Source of the DNA: Myrica gale
Lineage: Eukaryota; Streptophyta; Magnoliopsida; Fagales; Myricaceae
Direction of reading: 5' to 3'
Length of the DNA stretch: 64,000 nt
Assembly (NCBI GenBank): GCA_963930655.1
Contig: OZ005608.1
Span: 20,485,271-20,549,270 of the forward strand
The notes beneath the pieces were generated by a model. The model was not told the DNA's origin. It saw only the letters and a program-made list of their open reading frames with translations, and did no database searches. Position numbers and translations under genes: made by a program. This document shows, in pieces, positions 25,216 to 36,498 of this stretch (position 1 is its first letter; each line of letters starts with the position of its first letter).

Positions 25216-28200
25216 ATGGCTGACCTTGAGGAAAATGTCTCCTATGGTGACAACACCTCATCTCTTATTCCCACTCCTTCTCTCACCTCTCTTACCCACC
25301 TGGTCACTATCAAGTTGACCACCAAAAATTATCTCCTCTGCCGTGCTCAGATGCTGCCCTATCTTCATGGGAAGAATCTGTTTGGCTACTTCGATGCCTC
25401 TCTTCCAACCCTCTCTAAACTTTCTGCTAATAAATCTCCCAACCCTGCTTACAAGAAATGGTTCAAGCAAGATCAGCAAGATCTTAGTGCTCTCATTTCT
25501 TCTCTCTTGGGTTCTCTTATTGCACAAGTTGTGAACTGCAACACCTCTTTTTCTCCCTGGACCACTCTTGAAACTCTCTTTGCCTTTCAGCTTGAACGTC
25601 AGATGCAATTGTTTTACCAACTTGCTACCCTCAAAAAGGGTTTTGACTCTGTTTCTGAGTATTTTCGCAAAGCCAAGACACTCATAGATACTGTTGTGGC
25701 ATCTGGCAAGATTGTTTCACAGCCTAAGTTCGTTATGTTTTTCCTGGCTTGTAATGCCCCTCACTTGTTTGTTTCACCTGTTTGATACAGGTTTTATGTA
25801 TAATATATAGAGCTATAATATATAGTGTTCATGCGAGTTTTTTTGTTTAAATTATTTCTTCTTGCGCTTACATTCTTATTTCTCTTTACACCTTATTACG
25901 TCTTTTAAGTTTGAAAATTTAGTAGTTGCATTTGTAATTTTATTGAGCTTATTGAGCTTGATACTTATGCTTATTTTTTTCAATACTTACATGAGTTTTT
26001 CACAATGATATATCTCCTTCCGATTATCACTTGCTTTGTTTATGCTTTTTGAGTTTCATTGTCATCAAAAAAAGGTATAACTCTTACGTTAATTTTACAC
26101 CTTTCTCTCTCTCTTTTAGCTGACTTAGTCACTTGCTTTTCATCTTCACATTATTTCTTTTATTATTTTCCTAAGCTTCTCAACTCACGTTTCTTTTAAA
26201 TGCACATGAGTTTATTTATGTGCAAAGGAAACTGGTATAACTGGATTGCTTTATGCTCCAAAAACCTTACTTTTTATTTTACCTTTTTCACATGTCGTAG
26301 CCGTATGGTGTACATTGAATGCCCTATTATCATGTTTTGCTTTTTCACCTCTCTCTCTCTTGTTTGGCCGACTCTATGAAGCTTGCTATTGGCTTATGTT
26401 TTTACTTCTTCACATGCATGAACACAGTGGCTGCATATGGATGGGAACAACGTGATTTTCAAAATCTCTCATGATTGTCTATAACTAGCTACGGGTGTGT
26501 AGAAGAGGTGAGGGGGAGCGCTTTCCTTCTTGTGTTGTCGACTAAAAGAAAAGGATAAAGACTTGAATGTACCTAGCACTCGACTGAAAGTGATAGAAAA
26601 CGAGACATGAGGAGAGAAATTTCACCTATCTGAAAGAAAAAGGACGGAAGAGACCAAGAAGAGAAGAGAAGAAACTAGGAGATAAAGAGAGAGACCGAAG
26701 GAGAGGAAGAGAAGAAATAGCCGAAGGAAAGGGGAGGTGAAAAAGAAGAAGAAAAAAAAGGGGAAAGGGAGGGAGGTAGTTGGCCTGCACCCTTCTTTTT
26801 GTCCCCTTCAGCTTTTTGTCTTCCTTTTTCTAACCTTGTGTCATACTTTTAGGTGCTTTTGCTTTGCTCAAGGCATATCACCGAACAAGCAAGGTAAGGA
26901 GATTAGATGATGGAAATTGTGAGATATTGGTGCAAATGTAAGTGGTCATTGTATATTGTTGTTGCTGGGTGATTAAAAGGGCATTAAGAGACCTAAGGAT
27001 AGTTTTCATGTAAGAGCTTATGAGTACAAATAGAGAACTAGGAAACTAGACAACATATAGGCTAGTTTTGCTATTCTGTGAGGATAGCACAATTAGGTGA
27101 TCATCACATGGGTTAAACGACCACTTTTGACACCAAATTTGGAGTTAGTATGGGACAAAATTCAAGAACCTATGGTCAAAATTTGAGATCAATCAGAGTT
27201 AAGGTGAGAAAGTTATTAAGATTTGAAAATTAAAGTAATAATGGGTTTTTTTCTAGTAAAACAGGTCATTTTAGGTGAAAACGAGTTGGGCTTTATTTCT
27301 AATGTTTGGGCTGATTCAAATGGGCCTTGAAACTCATAAAACTTGATAAGATGCGGGCTTACAAGTGAAGCCCAAGTTTATGTTCTTATTGGACTTGAAA
27401 ACCTAAATAGGATAACATATTAAAAGGCATATAAGTTGTTGGACTTGCGTAGTAAAGTTTTTTTTAAAAAAAAACATGTTTTATCTCATTAGCTTGCTGA
27501 TCTTTATATCATAATATCTAATGCATGTTGTGATTATTGCTATTTTATTGACTTGTTCATATCTCTTAGCATGTAGCAAAAGTCCAAAAGTGTGTAGATT
27601 TTTCTCTAATGTACAAAACACTTTATTGCTTTGCACTACTTTTTGTGACAAAATATGTGGATTTAAACCCTGAGAAAATTTAGATAGGTTGTTGTAGTGT
27701 ACTGAACAAAACTCTAAAAATTTGAAGAAGAAATGATAAAAAAAATTAGTGTAAATGACAAAAAAGGGGCAACAGAGACAGTTTTGGAATTTATATATTT
27801 GGCTTACACAATTAGTTTAGTATTATTGGAAGCTGTAGAAAGCCACTTACATGTATACTTCGTGATAAATGACTAACATTGGAGTAAAAATAGAAATATT
27901 GTAAACGTAGAACTTAGATTATAGAAATTTATTGATAGATGATCGAATCAGAACTCATATCCAGAGGTAATCTTGAGATCGGGTGACGGTACCGCTCACA
28001 GTGGGATAGTGCAAGCCATCACTGAGGGGATAATGGTCGGTATCCCTTGGTGATCGAATAATGTACGTCTGACAGGGTCCTGGTGTTAGGGCACGAGACA
28101 GTCCCAGAGGAGAGGAGGGACGCACAACCCGGACTCTAAGGGTTAAACAGAGCGAAAAAATGACACTTCTACCGACCGAGAAAATAAAAAATAAAGTGAA

Positions 28201-28759
28201 ATAACCGGAAAACGGATGCATTCATTATGCATTGCATCATTCATAATGCATTTATTGGTTTATTATGAACTTTGCTTTGTGATTAATTTTTCTATAATTT
28301 TGTTACTTCTGTGCATACCATCGATATAGGTGAGCCTAGGGGGTAAGTACTGGCACGGGGCGTGACATGGCTGGTCTTGGACCGGAGTTTGACTCTTTTG
28401 TTTCCTCTGCTACAACTCGTGTTGACCCTCACAGCTCTAAGCAGTTGTTTACTCTTCTCATCACTTATGAAGCTCGTCTTCAGCAAAAACAGATTATTAG
28501 TCTGTCCACCATTGAGCTCTCTACTAACGTCACCACCAAGCATCCATCCTCTCCTTGAGGTGGTCGTGGTGGTCGCTACCCTCCGCGTGGCTTTTGTGGC
28601 CATGGTCGAGGTGGTCGCATCCATGGTTTTTCTCACTCTTTAGGAGGCTTCTCTGGTGACTCGAAGCTCACCTACCAAGTGTGTGCCAAACAAGGTCACA
28701 TCGCCCTCTCCTGTTATAGTCGGTTTAATCTCTCTTAACAGCAGCAACAGACGCCTTTG
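25216..28759 (+). pseudogene. copia gag (UBN2-type), interrupted
   Basis: Starts MADLEENVSYGDNTS and shows the copia gag pattern: TTKNYLLCRAQMLPYLHG, then KKWFKQDQQDLSALI and YFRKAKTLIDTVV. At 25749 the frame is cut inside FFLA by a 2.6-kb insert and resumes at 28373 with GLGPEFDSFVSSATTRV. A stop at about 28557 precedes a Gly/Arg-rich stretch. The zinc knuckle reads YQVCAKQGHIALSC, with the first Cys replaced by Tyr, so it is defective. The gag product would form the nucleocapsid of the retrotransposon particle. Confidence 0.85.
25750..28367. mobile_element. Solo LTR of a Ty3/gypsy (Tekay-like) element, 2618 bp
   Basis: Begins TGTAATGCCCC and ends GGGGCGTGACA, terminal inverted ends typical of Tekay-type chromovirus LTRs. 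Flanked by a perfect 5-bp duplication tggct (25745-25749 and 28368-28372). No coding sequence, primer site or second LTR inside, so a solo LTR produced by LTR-LTR recombination is the best reading. Contains a purine-rich tract (26630-26770). Clade assignment rests only on the ends and length. Confidence 0.72.
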
Positions 28760-29345
28760 AGCCCTCCTTTGGTGTCTTACTACACCTCTCCTACAACTGC
28801 CTCTGATTCTGATCGGTACCCAGACACTGCCTCCACCAACCACGTCGGTTATGATTTTTCTCAACTAAATCTCCATGCCTCTGAATATTCAAGTGACGAT
28901 CAGCTGCGTGTTGGTGATGGTAAGCCATTCTCCATTTCCCATATCGGCTCTTCTACTTTTCCTACACCTACCTCTTCCTTTCATTTACATAATCTTCTTC
29001 ATGTCCCAGAAATTACCAAAAATCTCCTTTATGTCCGCCAATTCTGTGTTGATAATAAAGTTTATTTTCAATTTTCTCACATGATTTTCCTTTACTCCAA
29101 GGTCACATCCGTAATGGTCTGTATGTCTTCCCTGCTGCTGCCCCGTCGTCTCTTCTCGCCTTGACCACCACCTCCAACACCTCTATTGTCTCTCCAGATT
29201 GGCATGCTCGTTTAGGTCATCCTGAGTTTTGTGTCGTTAACCGTATTTTGTCGTCTTCTTCACTCTCTGGCGCTTCCCCTCCGTCATTAGTTTGCCTAGC
29301 CTGTTGCACCACCAAGAGTTATCTTCTTCCTTATCCTCCCCTGCT
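28760..29345 (+). pseudogene. copia protease remnant and GAG-pre-integrase domain
   Basis: The protease region reads YPDTASTNHVGYDFSQLNL, where the active-site DTGA has become DTAS, then DQLRVGDGKPF and ISHIGSSTF. After a frame change near 29105 it continues PDWHARLGHPEFCVVNRIL, the conserved GAG-pre-integrase histidine motif. The integrase core that should follow is deleted. Confidence 0.75.
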
Positions 29346-30007
29346 CTCTCCAAAAATGACCCGCCTCTATTTGAAGATCCAACTCTTTTTCGCAACACTG
29401 TTGGAAGTCTTCAATACCTATCTCTTACAAAACCGGATGCCGCCTTTGCCATGAATAGAGTCTGCCAATTCATGCAGGCTCCTCGGCTTCCTCATTGGCA
29501 GGCTGTGAAGTGCATCTTGTGCTACCTCGAGAATACCTTTCATTATGGTTTTTTTCTGCAGCGATCTCCCTCTCAGTCTCTCTCTGCTTACTCCGATGCA
29601 GATTGGGTTGGATTCCCCGATGATCGTCGGTCTACCAGTGGCTTTTGTGTCTTTTTTGGTCCGAATCTCATCTCCTGGTGCTCCAAGAAGCAGGCCACCG
29701 TTGCTCACTCTAGCACGTAGGTTGAGTATAAATCTCTCGCTAATGTCACTGCTGAGGCGATTTGGCTTCAATTTCTTTTGACTGAGCTTGGCGTTTCTCT
29801 CTCTGCTGCCCTACACTTTGGTGTGACAACCTTAGGGCTACTTATCTCTCAACCAATCCTATTTTTCATTCACGCACAAAACATGTTGTCATTGGTTTTC
29901 ATTTCATACATGATAGAGTTGTTTGATCACTCTCTCAAGGTGGCCTTTATTTCCAACAAGGATCAGCTCGCTCAAGTCTTACGATTCTTGCTGCCCCTTT
30001 GGACTTG
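29346..30007 (+). pseudogene. copia RT C-terminus and RNase H remnant
   Basis: Reads FRNTVGSLQYLSLTKPD and AMNRVCQFMQAP, then the RNase H segment [20 protein letters not shown] and [17 protein letters not shown], with a TAG at 29718 at the conserved Glu position. VEYKSLANVTAEAIWLQFLL follows in frame. The N-terminal two thirds of RT are absent. Confidence 0.8.
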
Positions 30008-30015
30008 CGGGGGGA

Positions 30016-30270
30016 TAATAACGCACGTCTTCCACAACTCACCACCTTAGCAGTCACGTGAGCATTCCACCATCACCTACCGCTGTACAGATCTTCTAAA
30101 ACAATAGTTTGTTAGGATCTGTTTGTAGTAATGATTGTTGGTTGTAACAGAATAGAGGATATTTGTAATATGTGCTCTCAGCCACAAATATCAGTCTGAT
30201 GCACATCATCTGTTTGTATAAATACCCCTTTCAAGGTGGAGAGAATTATTTATTTTGTCGTGTTCCTTTA
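30016..30270 (+). repeat. 3' LTR of the copia element
   Basis: 255 bp; relative to the 5' LTR it has an extra segment of about 25 bp (accatcacctaccgctgtac) near 30068 and lacks a short cattcattgaaatgaa stretch. TATA box TATAAATA at 30217-30224. Confidence 0.82.
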
Positions 30271-30275
30271 CAAGT

Positions 30276-31355
30276 AAGTGTTAATTACTTTAGACGTACG
30301 TGCAGGATTTAGGTTGTGGCTGGTAATTATATGTATGCTGTCTAGGTTGAAGATTGAGTTGATTTAGGTTCATAGACAATTCACGTCCACATGCACAGTT
30401 TGGTTTTTGGTTAAATGATCATAAATTATATTATTGATCATATCAGAATGCTCGCTTAATTATGTAAAATTAATTACGTCTAATTGTCTAAACCAACAGA
30501 TTAACAAACTAAATCAAGCCTTTAATCCTGGTGGCCGTGACCATGTTTTATCTTTTTCCTACTCTGAATGGAGTAATTAGGGACTACGTACCTTAAACAA
30601 GAAAGCCAGCAAATTAAGGAGGTTTTAGTAAAAGCTCTAACAACAGAGGAAAGCCATAATAAATATATTATATCAAATTATATAATATTGAAAATAATTA
30701 ACTCCGTTTTAATTTAAACAAATTAGAGGCACTAATATATATCTTCACAATAATATTACGTGATCTGATATATAACACAAGCCGACAATTACAACAACTT
30801 CCGTCAACATTTCGGACCATACTGCATGCATGCAGGTTGCCGACAAACATAAACTTACAATTGTATCTAGTTTGAGTACAAACTAGTCTTCAGAGGTAAA
30901 AAAAAAACCCACTGTACGTATAACGTCAGTGGATTTGTCTAGCACAATGTTGTGGGTAAGGCAACCTGCACAAACTTAAATTTGGAGCTAGCTAGTTGGT
31001 TCAACTAGACATGCCCCAAAAAACTTCAGAGCCAGTTCAGGTTCAACATTGGTCTAAATAGAGCATGCAGCTCGAAGATCTACTGATGCCACCCGACAAC
31101 GACTACAGGCGCCAACTACCAACAAACATTAACTAGCCCACACGATCGATCTTTGCTCCAACCGACATATACAGATCCGATCAAAGCGCACTAGCTAGCT
31201 AGCCAACAGCAGATAGTACTGTGCAACAACATATCTACGTGCCTTCATTAATATACTGCTTAATTGGTATATATTGCATCCGATATATAATGTATATATG
31301 TAGAATTTTGCTTAATAGGCTAGCTAAAAGAAGAAAGAAAGTGAGAAGACAAAAG
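30276..31355. other. Intergenic, no gene seen
   Basis: AT-rich spacer with short palindromes such as agctagctagct; no supported ORF, RNA gene or element end. Confidence 0.45.
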
Positions 31356-31364
31356 AAAAAATAA

Positions 31365-32898
31365 GGGAAAAATACAATTTTTCGGCCACCGAACCATGGG
31401 TATTGTACATGCACTTTGTACCTCATATTATTGATTTGGTAACATTTCACCTTCCAACTACCATCTACTTACAGATTGCATCCTGACATCAGGATTTTAG
31501 TCATTTTGGATGGAAAGGCGTGCACGTGACTCATGGTGGTATTTTATGTCCCTTTTATCCCTTGAGAAAAAATACACTTTTGTCAACAACTATTGGGATA
31601 CTGACACTTTGCACCACATATTCGCAATTTATTGACATTTCGCATCTTTTTTACCCCTTTGTTGTATGAGTGAACATAACAAGTCAGAAACTTCCTAAAA
31701 AATCTCGTTTTACCCTTTATTCTTCTCTTTTAACATACGCTAGCATTTCTCTCATCCTCACGTAAAGAACAATTAAACAAATTTCATCAGCTGAAACCTC
31801 AATAGCTTATTGGACCATGATAGCATCACATAGGTTTTTGTAATGGTCCTCGGTTATTCAACGTTTAAATCATTCCTTAGCTAGAGCATTGTGGTTCCCA
31901 ATGATTGATTGTTTTTAATTTTTAGATAGATTCTGGAGTTTGGGATTTGAACCCTTGATTTTGCGTATCTAAAGAAAATTTAAAGATTCTGATGTTTGAA
32001 TGTTTGTTACTTTTTGTTACTTTTTAGAGAAACATCCCCATCAAACAATAACACTAGCTTTGGAACAACACTGAGCTCATCGGCATTGCCAAGTCCAAAT
32101 TATAACACTAGCTTTGAAGACATCTTTCACTAAAGCTAATTTCGGACGTCATTTTTTTAGCTGCGCTAATTATAAGGTAATTTTGTGAGTAAATATAATA
32201 TGTCTTCCATTTATGTCAGTGACCAAGTAACTTGTTTTCTGATGTAGTTCAGCAAATCTTTTGGGTATTTATCTTGGTATGACCCTAAAATGTGCTACCA
32301 TGGTAGGAGAGTGTTGAGACAGTTATGAGAACCGCATGATATGATTAATAAAGACTCAAGAGGCTGCAAGAGTTGTATCCTTGTGATGTCATCAAGGTCA
32401 AATAAACTAACGAGTCTCAACTGATGAAATTGATTATGTTGGTTTTTATACGAGGATGAGGGAAGGACTAGCGTATATTCAGAGAAGAATAAATCGAAAA
32501 ATGAGAATTTTAAAAAGTTTTAGACCTATTATGTTCACTCGTACAACAAAGGGTAAATTGGTAATATGGGATAAAAGAGGTGCAAAATATCACTAAATTG
32601 GTAATATGGGGTGTATAGTGTCAATATCCCAATAGTTAGGGGCGAAAAGTGTATTTTTTATCAAGGGGTAAAAAGGTCATAAAATGTTACCATGAGTCGC
32701 GTGTGTGTCACGTGCATGCCTTTCTCTCTAAAATGAAGGAAATCTTCACTTAGGAGTGCAATCTGTAAGTAGATGGTATTTGGGGGTAGAATATTACCAA
32801 ATCAATAAATCAATAATATGGGGTGCAAAGTACTAGTACCCTTATAGTCAGTGGGCGAAAAGTATATTTTTCTCAAAAAATGAAAAGTATATTTTCCC
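31365..32898. mobile_element. Mutator-like element with about 400-bp inverted arms, 1534 bp
   Basis: Starts gggaaaaatacaatttttcg and ends aaaagtatattttccc. Perfect 9-bp flanks aaaaaataa at 31356-31364 and 32899-32907, the Mutator hallmark. The left arm (31365 to about 31760) pairs with the right arm (about 32455-32898): e.g. ttatcccttgagaaaaaata, tatgttcactc-type segments and tacgctag with ctcatcctc. The right arm has a terminal duplication of about 24 bp (gaaaagtatatttt twice). The 700-bp centre has no transposase and no confirmed host exon. Confidence 0.8.
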
Positions 32899-32907
32899 AA
32901 AAAATAA

Positions 32908-35900
32908 AGAAAAAGGGAATTGTCTGGTCCAATAGTAATTAACTACCGTATTTCTTAATATATATCTCTCATAAATACAATTTTTAGTATGTAGGAAATT
33001 TCTAACGACAACCCTAATTAACAACGTGATATCAAAATATCCCTATACCTACCATTAATTAATCTTGTGGAGATATATAATCCTAGCTACTATCTATTAA
33101 TTAAAGATAATTAGAAAAAAGTACTAGTGGCTGCCAATTTAGACAACTGACAAATATGGTGTTATTTTATTATTTGATTTATTTAAAACTGAGGAAACAT
33201 GAAATTAAATCTCCTCGAATTTGTATATTAGGAAGAGAAAGAATATTACAATTAGATACACCTAAGAGACATATTGAAGTCTTTGGAGTACGGGAAGCTA
33301 AATACCAATTACTATACTTTTGAATTTCAAATTTAATTTAGTTCTTGTAAAATCATACCTTAAAAGCCTAAGTTGTTGAGAAGAGATAAATTTTATTATT
33401 TAAATTATATTTCTTAATAAATTAATATCATGAAGTATATATATATAATATGTTTCGCAATATTCTCGGTTGCTAGGCACTGTAGAAATACGTTTAGAGT
33501 AACTCATAATGGCAATGGTGTTATCTTATTAATCCTAGCGCTAGCTGTGTCGATCGGTACAACCAGCCGGCCTTGTCACCAATTGAAGACATTTGTTAGA
33601 GTGTCAACCTCAGGTAGCAAATTAATCAATTCGAAATTTGATCACAAGTCTATTTCCCGATAGCAAATGCAGTAATTATAAGCACTTATTAAGAAACTTT
33701 TGCATGCGAATTAATCAAAATATGCCATAGAGGACGACGTCGGACGTGGACGGCCTCAGTTATATCACAAGTAGTGATCATCATGATCTCTAGTGCCCAT
33801 TAACTCATAATTTATTGCATGCGTTGTGCATATAATGCAAACTGACAAGTAGTATTGATTGTAGTAATTTTAAAGGCATATATAATATTTGCAGATTGAA
33901 TCTCGATCATTGCTGGTTTTGGAAGAAACAGTGGGCAGATCATTAGATTGTTCAAGACGGCATGCATATATGCAATAGGAGGAGGATTAATTATCGCAAG
34001 GAACTCCATGATAATGACGCTTATATCTGAGTTTTGCTAGCGATTCTTAAACGTACACGTATAGCTAACAGAGGCATTAATTAAAAACTGTTGAGATCGA
34101 TGCTTAGCATTTTGAAAAGGGAAAAGCTTGAAGATAACATCCAACTGAACAAAAAGCCCCACCCTTCCAAAACCACCTCCCCCACCCTACATGTACATGT
34201 GGACAAAGAAACCCGGACCCATGACAATCCCAGCTGATGATAGCTTAACTTGGCAATATTGTGGCTGTTTTGGCAGCCACGTACTTTCAGTGCAAAAAAA
34301 ATGAAAGTCCAGTAACGAATTATGCATGCCAAGTATAGCAACAAAAATGGGAAGGGGGACCAACTTTAAAGAGCAAATTGAGCACCTTAAATAGCTGAAC
34401 TAGCAATATGTCGGTCCCCCATGGCCCCATGCATGCATCGATTGACCTGATCAGTTTTAACGATTGAATGCAAAAATTTAATACGGATGCTACTTTCCAA
34501 ACTAAGCAAGCTAGAAGTGGTTGTACAAGTACAAATCTGACAGAGACCAAAAACTACCCATATAATTGAATCATTTGGTCGGTTGGTGTTCTAATTTGTC
34601 TTGTGCATGCCCAGTAGACGTACTTCAAGAATATTGGAAAATGGAATTATATATTATTGGAGGAAAAAAAAAAGATCGAAGAGAGAACACTAACGTCATA
34701 GAAACCAATGACAATACCTTTCTTTTGGATCTTAAGAGATGTAATAATAATATGGCAAAGAGAAATTACAAAAGGTTATGCATTTATGTGTGTGTGTATA
34801 TATATATAAAAGGTTTTTAGGTGTTAATAGTTATCCCTAAAATATCAAATAGGACAGGTACGATAATTTAATTTCCTTTTTCGGTTAAAATGTTTTAAAG
34901 AATTGTTGCAATATATAACATATGGATTAAGACAAATGGATATGAAACCAAGAAAAATCCATAGCTCTACACGATTTTGGAAAGAACCTTAATATTAAGG
35001 AAGGTAATTTGTACTATATATTTAGATTTTAGGCTATTCAAATGACCAAAAATATATATTACCTCAGAGTTAAATACGTGCAGAACAATTCAGGATTCAA
35101 AGAAAGGCTTAAACATATATGACACTCAATGAGAAAGAGAGCGGAAAAAAGAAATGTGATCTCAAAAGAAACACAAAAGGAAGAAAAAGGAGAATTAATG
35201 TAAAATTTAAGTTTCATATTTAAAAGGGGGAACCGCAAGAAAAAGATCATGCATCACTTGTTGTATATATCTTCATCTTATAAGGAGAGTTAGGAGACTC
35301 TTCTTTTGTTTCGTTACACACGTACCCAGACGGTCAGACCCACAACACGTACGTATAACCCCTAGTCAAGAATTCGAGACACTTAGAAAGAAATAAGAAC
35401 ATAATTAAAAGGTTTCCGGTAATATGTACAAAACAAATCACCGGGCCAAGATAAATATTAGTGATTTTTCTTTTCTAATATTATTATAATATGCTAATAA
35501 TTAATTAGGGGAAAGAAATTAGGAAAAAGAAAGCAAAATGCTATATCCAACCAATCTTATATCTAAGTTTGGTATAGAAATTAAGGAAATCGTATAAAAA
35601 TAAAAATTAAATAATTATATTTATCTTTTTTAATTAACCGCCTAAGTTTTTTTTAGGAGTGCTGGAACAGGTCATTTCGAATAAGCAGTGGTTTAAGAAA
35701 AAGAGATTATTATATTAATTATCTCACCATCAAATTATATATTAATTAATTATTCCCTGATGTTGGCGGCCACTAATTAGACTACCAATTTTGACTCTTA
35801 ATTAGCTAATCGAATAAACCACGGTTAATTAATTGATCAGTGTCCGTTTTTTATGCTAAGATAAGATTGCCTTTTGAGTAACAGAGAGACGCTAGCTAGT

Positions 35901-36410
35901 GCATTATCGCTTATTTTAAGAAGGCAAATTAACGTCTTTGACATTAGGATAAAAATAGGATTAATTAAGATAATGATCATAATCTATTTGAGAAATCGTT
36001 GTAACGCTCAAGTATATATATAGTCAAGATGATAGGGATTGATCAATCAAATCAAATAGGCCTCTAGAGAAACCATTAGGTGCCCGGCCACTGTATAAAG
36101 CAAGGCAAACAACAGATCAGCCATTGACTACATTGCCAAAAACTTGAATATTATATTCCACCCATATTTATGGAGGCAGATTCAGTGAGTTAATATTCAA
36201 ATTTCAAAGCGAAAGGTAGCGTTATGCGTTACGTTTAATTTATTTATTTATTTGATCAACCTTTTTTTCTGTTTGTCTAGCGAGTCATTGGGCCAGAGTT
36301 TGACACTGCACGCCCAGCACACACTTGATTGTGATCTGCAATTTGGTTCGCCATCACCACCGCGTGTTCCCTCTGTCACTGTTTTCTTTGGTTATGGTTT
36401 TTTTTAACTG
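32908..36410. other. Intergenic, AT-rich; FAO upstream region
   Basis: Long AT-rich spacer with tatata tracts (e.g. 33440, 34797-34808, 36015). Short ORFs have no family resemblance. The final part is the upstream region of the fatty alcohol oxidase gene. Confidence 0.45.
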
Positions 36411-36417
36411 CACTTAT

Positions 36418-36425
36418 TATATAAA
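36418..36425 (+). promoter_or_regulatory. TATA box of the fatty alcohol oxidase gene
   Basis: TATATAAA lies 74 bp upstream of the preferred start codon, leaving room for a 5' leader of about 45 nt. A CT-rich leader (ctagctctctttcattttcc) follows, as in many plant genes. Confidence 0.55.
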
Positions 36426-36498
36426 CCTGAGGCAGGAAGGCTAGCTCTCTTTCATTTTCCAAAGCCACGGTATGTATTTCAAACTAGCTAGCAAAACC

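Larger units (their letters stand above)
24948..30270 (+). mobile_element. Ty1/copia LTR retrotransposon, internally deleted and split by a solo LTR
   Basis: 5' LTR 24948-25187 and 3' LTR 30016-30270 share long stretches (cacatcatctgtttgtataa in both; TATA box TATAAATA at 25123 and 30217). The 5-bp flanks are caagt at 24943-24947 and 30271-30275. The 5' LTR is followed by tggtatct at 25188, a match to the initiator Met-tRNA primer site, and the 3' LTR is preceded by the purine tract gcgggggga. Inside are gag, a protease remnant, the GAG-pre-integrase region and the RT tail with RNase H; most of integrase and RT is missing. The LTRs have diverged by substitutions and small indels, so the element is not recent. 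Confidence 0.9.

Noticed and set aside
25258..25620. Minus-strand 120-aa ORF
   Set aside because: Antisense shadow of copia gag.
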